Below, piece by piece: positions 41,843 through 52,274 of a stretch of DNA of 64,000 nucleotides. The notes below the pieces were generated by a model that worked only from the letters and a program-made list of their open reading frames with translations, did not search any database and was not told where the DNA came from. Source of the stretch: Eleusine coracana subsp. coracana (lineage: Eukaryota > Streptophyta > Magnoliopsida > Poales > Poaceae); assembly GCA_032690845.1 (NCBI GenBank), contig CM064420.1:61182707-61246706 (forward strand), read 5' to 3'. Within the stretch, counting starts at the first letter, position 1. Each line of letters starts with the position of its first letter. Made by a program: the position numbers and the translations under genes.

Positions 41843-43696
41843 ATGCCGCCCGCCGCCGCTCCGCTTCCCCACCACCTCCTCGCCTTCCTCTTACTCCTCC
41901 TGGCCTCCGCGCCGCGCCCCGCGGCGCCCGCGTCCGCCGACCGCGCGGCGCTCCTCGCCTTCCGCGCCGCCCTCTCCCCTCCCTCCCGCGCCGCGCTCGC
42001 CTCCTGGAGCGGCCCGCTCTCGCCGACCTGGCTCGGCGTCTCGCTCCACCCGGACGCCCCCGCCCCCGCCGCCGCGCCGCCCTCCGTCTCCGCGCTCGAG
42101 CTCCCGGGCCTCAACCTCACAGGCCCGCTGCCCGCGCCGGCGCTCGCGCTCCTCCGCCGCCTCCGTACGCTCGACCTCTCCGGCAACGCGCTCTCCGGCG
42201 AGCTCCCCTGCTCCCTCCCGCGCTCGCTCCAGGCGCTCGACCTCTCCCGCAACGCACTGTCGGGCGCCGTCCCCACCTGCCTGCCCTCCTCCCTCCCCGC
42301 GCTCCGCTCCCTCAACCTCTCCGCCAACCTCCTCCGCCTCCCGCTCTCCCCGCGCCTCTCCTTCCCCTCCCGCCTCGCCGCGCTCGACCTCTCCCGCAAC
42401 GCCATCCCCGGCGCGGTGCCCCCACGGATCGTGGCCGACCCCGAAAACTCCGCGCTCCTCCTCCTCGACCTCTCCCACAACCGCTTCTCCGGCGAGATCC
42501 CCGCCGGTGTCACCGCGATTCGGAGCCTGCAGGGGCTGTTCTTCGCGGGCAACCAGCTGTCCGGGGAGATCCCTTCCGGAATTGGGAACCTGACCTACTT
42601 GCAGGTACTGGATTTGTCGCATAATCGGTTGTCCGGTGCAGTGCCAGCCGGCCTCGCGGGCTGCTTCCAGCTTCTGTACCTGCGGCTCGGGGGTAATCGA
42701 CTCTCAGGGGCGCTGCGACCGGAGCTTGACGCGCTTGATAGTCTCATGGTTCTGGATGTGTCCAACAACAAGATATCAGGGGAGATTCCGCTGCCCCTGG
42801 CTGGTTGCCGGTCTCTTGAGGTGGTGAACTTGTCAGGAAATGAGATCTCAGGGGAGCTCAGTAGTGCTGTGGCCAAATGGCAGAGCTTGAGGTTTCTGTC
42901 ACTGGCCGGGAACCAGCTCTCCGGCCAACTACCTGATTGGATGTTCTCATTTCCAGTGCTCCAGTGGCTTGATTTGTCTGGTAATAAATTCGTGGGTTTC
43001 ATCCCGGATGGTGGATTCAATGTTAGTGCAGTGCTCAATGGTGGAGGTGGTCAGGGGATTCCATCAGAAGAAGTGCTCCCGCCTAAATTGTTTGTTTCAG
43101 CATCTGTGGACACAATGTCATGGCAATTGAATCTGGGGTACGATCTTCAGTCAACTACTGGGATAGATCTGTCAAGAAATGAGTTCCGTGGGGCGATACC
43201 AGAAGGGTTGGCTGCAATGAAAGGATTGGAGTATTTGAACCTATCTTGTAATTATTTGGCCGGGCAGATCCCTGAGGGGCTTGGAGAAATGGGGAAGTTG
43301 CGGACACTTGATTTTTCACATAATGTGCTATCAGGAGAGGTGCCTCCTGTGATTGCTTCCATGACAGAGCTTGAGGTGCTTAACCTCTCCTACAATAGCC
43401 TGTCTGGGCCTCTACCAACAACTGATGGTTTACAGAAATTTCCAGGAGCATTAGCCGGAAACCCAGGGATATGCAGTGGGGAAGGGTGCCCGGAGGACGC
43501 AAGTATGCCAGGAGGGAAAATGGCTGGAAACAATCATCGTGGTTGGCTTGGTGGTTGGCATGGAGAGAATGGATGGGTGTCCCTAGGTGCATTCTGTATC
43601 AGCACAATGACTAGCTTTTATGTGTCGTTGGCAACCCTGCTATGCTCCTCCAAGGCGAGAAACTTTGTCTTTCGGCCAGTGAGGGCAGAATATTAA
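41843..43696 (+). CDS. FEA2: Leucine-rich-repeat receptor-like protein, CLAVATA2 / FASCIATED EAR2 type, 617 aa
   Basis: A plasma-membrane LRR protein without a kinase, the partner of kinase-type receptors and pseudokinases in CLE-peptide signalling that limits shoot meristem size (known for CLV2 in Arabidopsis and FEA2 in maize). Residues 1 to about 30 are a signal peptide. RAALLAFRAALSPPSRAALA with WSGPLSPTWLGVS is the N-terminal LRR cap. About 18-20 LRRs follow (LDLSHNRFSGEIP, LDLSRNEFRGAIP and similar). A non-LRR island lies near 393-440 (NGGGGQGIPSEEVLPPKLFV). A transmembrane helix at about 578-601 (GAFCISTMTSFYVSLATLL) is followed by a tail of about 16 residues ending VFRPVRAEY. The single exon and length agree with maize FEA2 as I recall it (about 613 aa, intronless). 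Strong C/G third-position bias in the 5' half fades towards the 3' half, a common grass gradient. Orthology is inferred from sequence features, not from an alignment. Confidence 0.9.
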   Translation: MPPAAAPLPHHLLAFLLLLLASAPRPAAPASADRAALLAFRAALSPPSRAALASWSGPLSPTWLGVSLHPDAPAPAAAPPSVSALELPGLNLTGPLPAPALALLRRLRTLDLSGNALSGELPCSLPRSLQALDLSRNALSGAVPTCLPSSLPALRSLNLSANLLRLPLSPRLSFPSRLAALDLSRNAIPGAVPPRIVADPENSALLLLDLSHNRFSGEIPAGVTAIRSLQGLFFAGNQLSGEIPSGIGNLTYLQVLDLSHNRLSGAVPAGLAGCFQLLYLRLGGNRLSGALRPELDALDSLMVLDVSNNKISGEIPLPLAGCRSLEVVNLSGNEISGELSSAVAKWQSLRFLSLAGNQLSGQLPDWMFSFPVLQWLDLSGNKFVGFIPDGGFNVSAVLNGGGGQGIPSEEVLPPKLFVSASVDTMSWQLNLGYDLQSTTGIDLSRNEFRGAIPEGLAAMKGLEYLNLSCNYLAGQIPEGLGEMGKLRTLDFSHNVLSGEVPPVIASMTELEVLNLSYNSLSGPLPTTDGLQKFPGALAGNPGICSGEGCPEDASMPGGKMAGNNHRGWLGGWHGENGWVSLGAFCISTMTSFYVSLATLLCSSKARNFVFRPVRAEY

Positions 43697-45384
43697 CAAG
43701 AGAGAGAGAGAGAGGGGGAGAGAATCAGGAAATTAGGTTCTACTGTAAATAAGCGGATTTTAGTCAAGTGACTGAAGGCTGCAGCTTATCTCACAAAAGA
43801 TGGGATGGATTCAGTTTATGACATATTCAGCTCGAGGAAGTGTGTGATCTTATGATCAAACAAGAAAACTGATTGTTGCTCTAAGCTCTAGGAGTCGGTA
43901 GATCTCATTCTAATGAGTTTTCATCCTTTGAGAAATGCAATCATCTGCTGCTATTGGGTTTGCATTTCATGGGATTAGGCACCTGTTTCTTTAGTTGTGT
44001 TCAGATCATTGAGTCATGATATTAAGGATGCCATAATACACATCTTTAGGTTGCACAATAGCTGGAAACAGTAGCATTGGCACTGAGAAAGTTCAGATGT
44101 AAATACTAGTCAATTTCTTATGTTGACTTCAGGTTCAACAAGTTTCTGTCCAGTTCAAAACTGCTCATTCTTGTAATGTTATTAACATATCTTTCGATGT
44201 TGTGTTAATCTGATGCTAGATCTTTCTTCAGTATATAAAAATCTGTCCAAATTGGTATGTGTATGCTCACATAGACTTGCTTTTGATTTCTGCGTTCTGC
44301 TATGCACCTTGTAAGTGTGCAGTACATTTCAGTACAACGCCTAACTGCCAATGACTGGAACTTCGAGTGTGCTTGGTGACTAGTAGTGTGGAAGAGGATG
44401 TGTCCTTCCTGTAGAATTTGAATAGTTGATTAGTTTGTTTGTTGTCTGAAACAGGATTCAGTATTGCTGCAACCATTTTCTCGTATCACAGTCACATGTG
44501 AGTAATAGGGTGAGGGAACGAGCATATTAGGTGCATTTACAAGCTAACCCCAGCATATACTTGCAGAGTATGAGTTGGATTCTTCAGCTGGAAGGTGGAG
44601 AATGAGAATCATTAGCCTTTCAAAGGATTGGGGGAATCTTGTGAAGGATCAATCAGTGCTGGAATCAGGTTCTTCTTTTATCCACAGAAGCTTTTAGTGA
44701 ACTGTGCTGCAAATCTGAAATGCCATTACTGTACGATGACTGGCACCGTGGCAACGCAATTAACCACAGAATTTCCTTACTTTCAGATGATTATGCTCGT
44801 GACGGGTCCTGTTGAGCTTGTCATAGATTAGCAATACTTAACGACTGCTTTCCAATTAGCATGAGTGAATCTTTGCCGGATCAGTGTTTTTTTTATATCG
44901 GAACTCGTATAGGGTCTGTTTTGAGCTGTGAGCCTGTGACAGGATATCTTGCATGGTCATGGTCGTTCACGTTGCTTCCAAATCATCCACAGAAAAACGA
45001 TTGCTTCCAGAACCTTCACGGAAAAGCCTAAATCTCACGTGAAGTTATCTTCAGGTGCCACTGATTTCTTCCCCTTCCTTTTTTCCTTCTGTACGGAAGA
45101 CAGCTGTTAATTTTTCACCTGCTTAGTGTGACGGCAATGGATTTCCTGTTGACGTTCTAATGCATATTTTGAGCAACACGTGAACTGAGCTCCTGAATTT
45201 TCTTACTGAAGAAAAATCTCCCAGTGCGGCTCGGAACCGAAGCAAATTGTACAGAGTTAGCTCAGAGTAACCACTGATAACCAGGCTCTGCTCCATCAAC
45301 CGCCAAAACCCAGAACCCAGAGTTCTCCATTTCTCCCTCCCACCCGTGGTCGCTCTGTTTCAGCTCTGCTTTTACGACGTTACC
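43697..45384. other. 3' UTR of the FEA2-like gene and promoter of the kinase gene
   Basis: Begins with a (GA)n run at 43700-43718 in the 3' UTR. Bases 43720-44870 are typical transcribed-looking spacer with no domain-bearing frame. No TATA box is clearly placed for the kinase gene. Confidence 0.5.
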
Positions 45385-46692
45385 ATGGGGAGCATGGCGC
45401 CTTCGCCGCCGCCGCAGATGAGCCTTGCCGACCTCAAGGCCTTGTCGGTGCTCGGCCAAGGCGCCAGAGGCGTGGTCTTCCACGTCGTGCCCGCCGACAC
45501 AGCATCATCCTCCGCCCCTGCAGGCAACCCCATGGCCATGGCGCTCAAGGCCATGTCCCGCGCTGCCGCGCGCCACAAGGTCCGGGCACCAGGACTGCCC
45601 TGCGGCGCAGACATGGACGGCCACCGGAGGATATGGTTCGAGCGCGACGTGCTGCGCGCGCTCCGGCACCCGCTGCTCCCGTCCCTCCGCGGCGTGGTGG
45701 CCACCGACGCCGTGGTCGGCTTCGCCATCGACCGGTGCCCCGGCGGCGACCTCAAGTCCCTCCTCCGGCGCCGCCCGCGGTTCCCGGACTCAGTGATCCG
45801 GTTCTACGCGGCGGAGCTGGTGCTCGCGCTGGAGCACCTCCACGGCCTCGGCGTCGTGTACCGCGACCTCAAGCCCGAGAACGTCCTCATCCAGGGCTCC
45901 GGCCACATCATGCTCGTCGACTTCGACCTCTCCACCACGTTACCACCTCCTCCTCCCCCACCTCCACCGGACGCCGCCACCTCCTCGCCTACTTCACCTT
46001 CTTCACGCCACCTAATAATCAACCACAGCAAGAAGAAGAAGAAGAAGAAGAAGAAGAAGAAGATGGCATCGATGATCTCCTCGTGCTGCTTCTTATTACC
46101 CTCCTCCCGCCGCACCACGGAGTCATCGTACCGGTCGTCGCGCGGCTCGTCGGCGCCACAGCACCACAAGTCGAAGTCGTTCGTGGGCACGGAGGACTAC
46201 GTGGCGCCGGAGATCGTGGCGGGCAGCGGCCACGACCACGCCGTCGACTGGTGGGGCCTCGGCGTCGTGCTGTACGAGATGGTGTACGGGGCCACGCCGT
46301 TCCGGGGGCAGAGCACGAGGGAGACGTTCCGCCGCGTGCTCGACGCGGCGCCGGAGCTGCCCGGGGAGCGCACGCCGCTGAGGGACCTCGTCGCGCGCCT
46401 GCTCGAGAAAGACCCGCGGAAGCGGCTCGGCGCGCCCGGCGTGAAGCGGCACGCCTTCTTCCGTGGCGTGGACTGGGACCGCGTACTCGACGTGGCGCGC
46501 CCGCCGTTCATCCCGGCGCCGGACGAGTACAACGGCGGCGACAGTTCCCGCGGGGAAGAAGCCGAGGCGCTGGACGTGGAGAAGATCGTGCACGAGGTGT
46601 TCGGCTCTGGCGGCGCTGCTGATGAGGAGACGCCGGCGGTGAAGGATGGCACCGAGGATGAAATAGATGACGATTTCTCCATATTTTTCTAA
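45385..46692 (+). CDS. AGC-family Ser/Thr protein kinase, OXI1 / UNICORN (AGC2) type, 435 aa
   Basis: An intronless kinase gene. The ATG at 45385 (ACCATGG context) is preferred; the frame is open further upstream without an ATG. Residues 23-31 (LGQGARGVV) are the Gly-rich loop, Lys55 in MALKAM binds ATP, Glu86 is in the C-helix, YRDLKPEN at about 158-165 is the catalytic loop, and DFD replaces DFG at 178-180, as in plant AGC-VIII kinases. An insert of about 85 residues separates DFD from SFVGTEDYVAPE (264-274), again an AGC-VIII feature. It contains nine Pro and eleven Lys in a row. The C-terminus DDFSIFF is a PDK1-interacting (F-x-x-F) hydrophobic motif. OXI1 acts in oxidative and immune signalling and UNICORN in ovule planar growth; which applies here cannot be told. 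Confidence 0.9.
   Translation: MGSMAPSPPPQMSLADLKALSVLGQGARGVVFHVVPADTASSSAPAGNPMAMALKAMSRAAARHKVRAPGLPCGADMDGHRRIWFERDVLRALRHPLLPSLRGVVATDAVVGFAIDRCPGGDLKSLLRRRPRFPDSVIRFYAAELVLALEHLHGLGVVYRDLKPENVLIQGSGHIMLVDFDLSTTLPPPPPPPPPDAATSSPTSPSSRHLIINHSKKKKKKKKKKKMASMISSCCFLLPSSRRTTESSYRSSRGSSAPQHHKSKSFVGTEDYVAPEIVAGSGHDHAVDWWGLGVVLYEMVYGATPFRGQSTRETFRRVLDAAPELPGERTPLRDLVARLLEKDPRKRLGAPGVKRHAFFRGVDWDRVLDVARPPFIPAPDEYNGGDSSRGEEAEALDVEKIVHEVFGSGGAADEETPAVKDGTEDEIDDDFSIFF
46030..46064 (+). repeat. In-frame (AAG)n microsatellite in the kinase gene
   Basis: About eleven AAG codons in a row encode a poly-Lys run inside the activation-segment insert. Length variation would not break the frame. A Lys-rich insert could act as a nuclear or membrane localisation signal; that is inference. 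Confidence 0.9.
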
Positions 46693-46756
46693 CTTGTTGT
46701 TGTGTTTACCTGCTTCTGAATATGCTTATATGCGTATGCATTAGTACTCCTATTTA

Positions 46757-47796
46757 GAGCAACTCCAGCCCACCTACTAAATTGAAGCCTCTATTTTTTC
46801 TTTTCAGGACCGAATTTCAAATTTTAGAGACTCAAACAAAATTTTCACTCCAATTCAACTGATTAAAACTAGGCCTCTATACATCTGACTGCAGGTCCCA
46901 CGGACGTTTCTTCCTCCCCTTCTCCCGTCGCGACTGCTCCCGACCGCCGCCTCTCTCTGCTTCTTCCCCGATCGCGCCGACTACATCCGACCGGCGCTGC
47001 CTCTCCCTCCCCAGCGCGCGCGCCTCTCCCTCCTCAGCAGTGCCCTTTCCTGATCTCGCTGGCACCGCCAGTCCCTCTCGTCCCCTCCCCTAATCTCGCT
47101 GGCGTCACATGTCCCTGTGCTCCCCTGGCCACGCTGCTCGCCCCTGCTCGCCTCTCGCCCTGGCGCGGCGGCGGCACCGGCCTTGGCTCTCCCCGCCAAG
47201 TCTGCTCCATGCCCACCCCGCCACCCCTGGAAGCCCGCCCTCCGAACACATCGCGCCACCCCTGGAAGCCCGCCACGCCGGAGATATCGCGAGGCGCCTG
47301 CTGGAAGCCTGCCCCACCGGAGAAGCCACGCCGCGCCTACTGGAAGGCCGCCGCCCCGCCATTGCGCAGCAGCACTTGCTACAAGCCCACCACGCCGTCG
47401 CGCCTCCCTTGGCCCGCCCTGCTGGTCTGGAAGGCCGAATTCGATGGCCCTTCCTCCAGCGGGCCGGATCTACCGGCGGGGGAGCAGCTCCGACATCGAC
47501 GAGCGGCGGGAGCAGCTCCGGCGGGGGCATCGGCGGCCGGCGGCGTCAGGAGGAAAAGAGTCGCCTTCGATTTGTCTGGAGCAGAGAGAGGGAAGAGAGA
47601 GAGAAAGGGGGGAAAATGAGTGGGGTCCATAATTAGAGAGGGGATAGTGGGTGAACAAATGTGAGAGATTTGCTTCAAAATTTAGTAGTTCACTAAATTT
47701 AGTCACCTGAATGATTATAGGTTGAAGTTTAGTTTTTAGATTTGAGTGACTAAATATGGGTTAGGGGCCAATATACTCATGCGACTGGAGATGCTC
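46757..47796. mobile_element. PIF/Harbinger-type non-autonomous element, copy 3 (1040 bp)
   Basis: Starts GAGCAACTCCAGCCCACC, ends GCGACTGGAGATGCTC, and is flanked by TTA at 46754-46756 and 47797-47799. It is 320 bp longer than copies 1 and 2. Bases about 46900-47600 are GC-rich and carry overlapping open frames of up to 175 codons (47109-47636, plus) with repeated CACCCCTGGAAGCCCGCC-type units. The contrast between AT-rich ends and GC-rich core suggests capture of host sequence (Pack-type), which is inference. Confidence 0.8.
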
Positions 47797-47799
47797 TTA

Positions 47800-48550
47800 T
47801 GTTTGGTGTACAGTTGACGAAAGTGAAGAAAAAAAAACAGTGAAGCATAACATTGTATTTGTCATGCTCAGTTGAGCTGCAGCCTTCGGTTTGTGTGGGT
47901 GTTGGAATGGTTATGTTGAATGGGATAGACTGTTCTACATGCGAATTCAAACTGTCCCTGAAATCGTTAGCGGGATTTCTTGCGATTGAGCAACAATAGT
48001 GGGATGGGCATCTGATAAAAAAAATATATAGTGGGATGGGCATGCTTGTTGTTGTGACACTTGCCGACAAAGGGCCAAGCGCCACACTTTGCCGACGAAA
48101 CGGATCAAAACCAGGCCGCGAGCTCGTGCATGCGCACGGCATCATTTCGTCGGCAGATTGATGACCGTTTCTTTTGCTCCCTCCGGTCTAGGCTGTCAGT
48201 TGTTTTGTCGCCCAGCCCAGGGCCAACTGAACCCTGTTTTCTCTGTTTCGCCTTTCAACTTTCAGGTCCGGGAAAGCACGGACTGCTTGCCGGAATATAT
48301 ATGTTTGCAGAGAAGGGCAAGTGTTCGATAAATTCCCTTGTTTGTTGGGGCTAGAGCCTAGAGGGGCAATGGAAAAGGATCGAGCCACGCCTCGGAAGCT
48401 CTCGGCACGGCGGCAAACACGCGCACGGGAGCCGTCGGCCTGTGACTACTTTGCCCGGGCCGAAACCCAACAGCCCAAGACCCAGCAGACACAAATTGCT
48501 GACAAGTGACAACTACCAGCTAAATCGTATAAGGGCAGCTAAATTGTATA
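47800..48550. other. Intergenic, no gene recognised
   Basis: Short frames at 48061-48509 lack domains. Nothing else is supported. Confidence 0.5.
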
Positions 48551-48917
48551 AGGGCAAGTACAATAAAATACAATAATGTTATCTTATAGATCATCTCATA
48601 CATGTCATGTAATTTTAAGATAGATTATGAGATAACTTATATAATGCATAATTTTATTAGTTATCTTCTATTAATTATGACTTCTTAATTTGTAGATATA
48701 AAAAAGAATATTTATAGATTAAAAGACTACTAGAACCTATATAATAGTGTAAGTGCCATCTTATACTTCTAAATTTTAACGCATGAGGTGGTTGTCATGC
48801 GAAACAACCACCTCTTTCTCTTACCACCCTCTCTCTTTTCCATATCATCAAAAATCCTATGTGTCAATATATGAGACGACCAATGAGACTATCTATGTAT
48901 AGCATTGTACCTGACCT
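48551..48917. mobile_element. MITE related to 15866-16226
   Basis: The ends AGGGCAAGTACAATA and ATTGTACCTGACCT are imperfect inverted repeats, and the interior is AT-rich with internal AACCACCTC. TA flanks both ends but a longer target duplication is not evident. It has no coding capacity. Confidence 0.7.
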
Positions 48918-51900
48918 TAAAAGTAGAGTAGAGTACATGTATTTGCTCAAAAAGAAAAAAAAATATGCATACAAGTATTCATCAAGTAGAAACTTCCTCT
49001 CATACGCACACTGTGTACTCTGTATCACCAGCGGTGATAGGATTCAATGTGTTTTGTTCACAACAAATCAGTTCATATGACATCGATGTTTATTTTGATG
49101 GACAAAAAATGGCTCTGCAAAAGAGGGAGAATACAGGAGTCGCTGCTACCAACGACATATTTATAGCAAGTAATCAATCATATCATATAATATCCAGGCA
49201 TACATACACGTATTTTCTATAATTATTAATTACAAGAGAGATAATAAATGTGGAGAGACAAGAGAACTATACGTTCACATCAGTTGGTCCATTTCTGGAC
49301 CTCCAAGATTTGAACCCAACAGGAACTCAGGGAGAAGGGGTAATTTGAAAGAAGAAACAAATGAGCAACATCTACAGCTTGCATTCATGCTAAGACCATT
49401 CTCTCTGTCATTAGAGTATGAGCCAAGTCTCTTGTGTCTTAAGCTTTTACCTTGCCATCTTATGCATGTCCTGCCACAGTTGACAGCGGTCCGGTTTTGA
49501 CATCGTGTTGGACTATAACTGGAACATACACAGATTTTTTTTTGGTCTGTTTCCATTGTTTTATCAAAAAAGATTGTCTGTCTTATCCCACAACTCTACA
49601 AGGACACGGCTTATCTTGACAAGACTGGCACTGACAAAACCTTGATATGCTGAGGTACAAAAAAAAAACGAAAGAAAAACTGTATTGTAGTGTGGTACAG
49701 TGTTAGTCACTGAAGTGAAGTTCCTCTCTACTCCAGTTTCGTCACGCAACAGAAAGAATATAGAATAGAACCACTGAGACGTGTCCTGAATGTGATGCAA
49801 ACTTGAACCTATTCCATGCATGATGACAGCAAGCAAGACCCTTTAAGGTGTCTACCTTCCCATAATGGTCCCTGATTCTAACGCAGACCATACTTTTTAG
49901 AGCAATGAACTTATTCCCACTCGGCAAGATGCTTCTAACCAGATACCACCACTTTGGGAGTTTGAAGCGGTATAGAGGTGCCCAAAAGTTTACGCAAAGC
50001 ATAATCTAATCAGAAGTTTAGAACCAATGAGCCACACATTATTCATGTTTCATTATCATCAGAAAACATAAATTGAAACAAGAATCCGGTGCAGAAGTAA
50101 TTAAACAAGATATAATTATTTTTTCCTAAAAAAGGATGCAACTAGTAGACAGGCCATATTATGTATCTATGATCAAACAAACATCACTATATAAAGGAAG
50201 AAGATACTTGGAGGACACACCATAATATCAGTCGATCTACAAGTTAAATCATGCAAGAACGCAGCCCCAAACAATCTCAAGCCTAGGTATTATGAGTATA
50301 TCGGATATTAGAAATTAACCCCATGAACACGGACCAAGAAGCAGCATTCAGTGCCACCTCATGTCCCTGAACAACAAGAGAGAGCTGGATGCAGAGGTTT
50401 ATCGATCGATTCCAGCGTTGTTGTCTGCTGCAACAAAGAGACATTTCCCACAATAACCAACCATCACCTGATGAGCACAAGGCAGGGAAGAGATCGATAA
50501 ACCACTGCGCCCAGCCACCACTGCCTAGCTAAATTGAACACGGGGCAATGCAAGAACACGAAGAAGAACATGGACAGCGGTAAGAAACACCTGCAAAATC
50601 AGGTGGATGCGCGCAAAATAATGGATGTGGTGGGGATGCGTGTAGCAACTAGCAAGAGGGGTGTTGACGGGGGCGAGAGATCTGGATCTGGGATTTATAT
50701 GCCGCATTTGGTGGATGAGGTGAACGGGGGAGGCGGGAGGCATCACAGTGGGGCAATGAGAGGACTAGGAATCTTTCTGCTGCTGCAGTGGGAGAGGTGC
50801 ATGTTTCCAAGGGATGAACACATGATGCCATTTCAATTCATTTCCTTTCATCTTCTTCTTTAGCCTTTGGATTTGAGTGGGTGCCGGGGCCCTACCCTCT
50901 CTTTGGACACGGGTGATCATTGTTGGTTTTGAAATATTGTGGCAACGAAGGGATAGGGGCAACTGGACAAGCAGAGTAGTGACAGACAATCTAGTGACCT
51001 CATCTAGGATAAGGACAGGTATTGCCACTGCTCGCTCGCCATCTGGCCCTCTTCTTTTCTTCGTTTGGTCTTTTTCCTGGACCATTTTTTTCTTCAAGCA
51101 ACGGCGCAACGGGAATCAGACGCGTTGATGAAGCTTCAGTTGGATTGCCAAAAACTCGATCGCACTGGCACTGGAGAAATTGTGTACTGTATGATCTTGA
51201 TTCACTGTTAACTTCTAAAGCCCGAGGGTGATTGATGATCCTAATGTAATCGATGAAGTTTGGGGATAACCAAAGGACGCCTAAATAGTAGTGGTCATGC
51301 CTAGATGCTACGATTGGTACTGATGTTGGTAGGTGTGTCTGTATATTGATTAAACCATGCACTAGTGCAACTTGCAGTACAGCAGCTGCAGGCATCTAAA
51401 ATTAAACCGGCATAAAAGATAAAGCCAGAATTTTACTGGGACAAAAAGTTTAGTTTTGGCAAGAAATATTCAACGCAAGAATCATTTGAAACAAAAGCTA
51501 CGTTTGAATTTATCTGTCTCGCGGGCTATCCAGTGCGCAATCACTATCAAATTGATCAAATCTGATGACCAGAAGCGCCAAGTTGTAATGCAGGCCAGAA
51601 GATGATGGACTGGACAAGGAATATTATACAAAAAAAAAGGTTCAATGGCAGGAATGATTAAAACTGCAAATGGTCTATCGACAATCTAATCTGAATGAGA
51701 CCCACATGAAGCACCATAACAAGGCAGCAAATGACATCACGATTCACCAACACCATGCAAGAAACAATGCTGCTGGTGGTGGTCATCAAAGTAAAGTACC
51801 ATACGACTGCAACAGTTGTCATTTCCAGAGTTACAAAATACTAGTAATCAGGATCATCTGAAATGAAATTCAAGTGTAATAGACAGTTTATGCTGCAACG

Positions 51901-52274
51901 AAATTCGGCTCTTTGCCAGTGTTCTATGAGTAACCATTGCAAATTGCATCCAGGATCAGAGAAATGAACATCTGGGGTCAGTTTTGCTCCGCAGTTCCTT
52001 AGGAAGGCGAGAAATAACAATGTCCCTTGTTCCAAAAATCCAGGCGTCACACAAAAGATTTCAAAACTCTGGTACTTTGTAAAATATAAACAGTGCCTGT
52101 TGGCAAAAATTATAAACGCCAGGTCTTCTCAAAATTAGAAAGTCCAAATATTGCATACGCACACAAGAGTTAAGACCATCTCGACGCAAAGTAAGGCTAA
52201 AAGTGATTCTTGTATTAATATCACAACAGCATGCTATTTGGCCATAAAGCTCCATGATCATCTTGACAAACTTT
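48918..52274. other. Intergenic and 3' flank of the GOT1-like gene
   Basis: No frame here shows a recognisable domain. The part next to 52274 (about 51850-52274) is likely 3' UTR of the minus-strand GOT1-like gene. CT-rich sequence on the minus strand near 50790-50880 and 51030-51100 looks like a possible 5' UTR or promoter of an unidentified transcript but leads to no gene that I can support. Confidence 0.4.

Noticed and set aside
41473..42624. 383-codon plus-strand frame overlapping the FEA2-like gene
   Set aside because: It is a Pro/Arg-rich shadow caused by strong GC bias; the other frame encodes a full LRR protein with signal peptide and membrane helix.
45633..46622. 329-codon frame inside the kinase gene
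   Set aside because: Shadow frame of the kinase; the kinase frame has all catalytic motifs.
47109..47636. 175-codon frame in GC-rich sequence
   Set aside because: It lies wholly within a TTA-flanked MITE-like element, and other frames are equally open.
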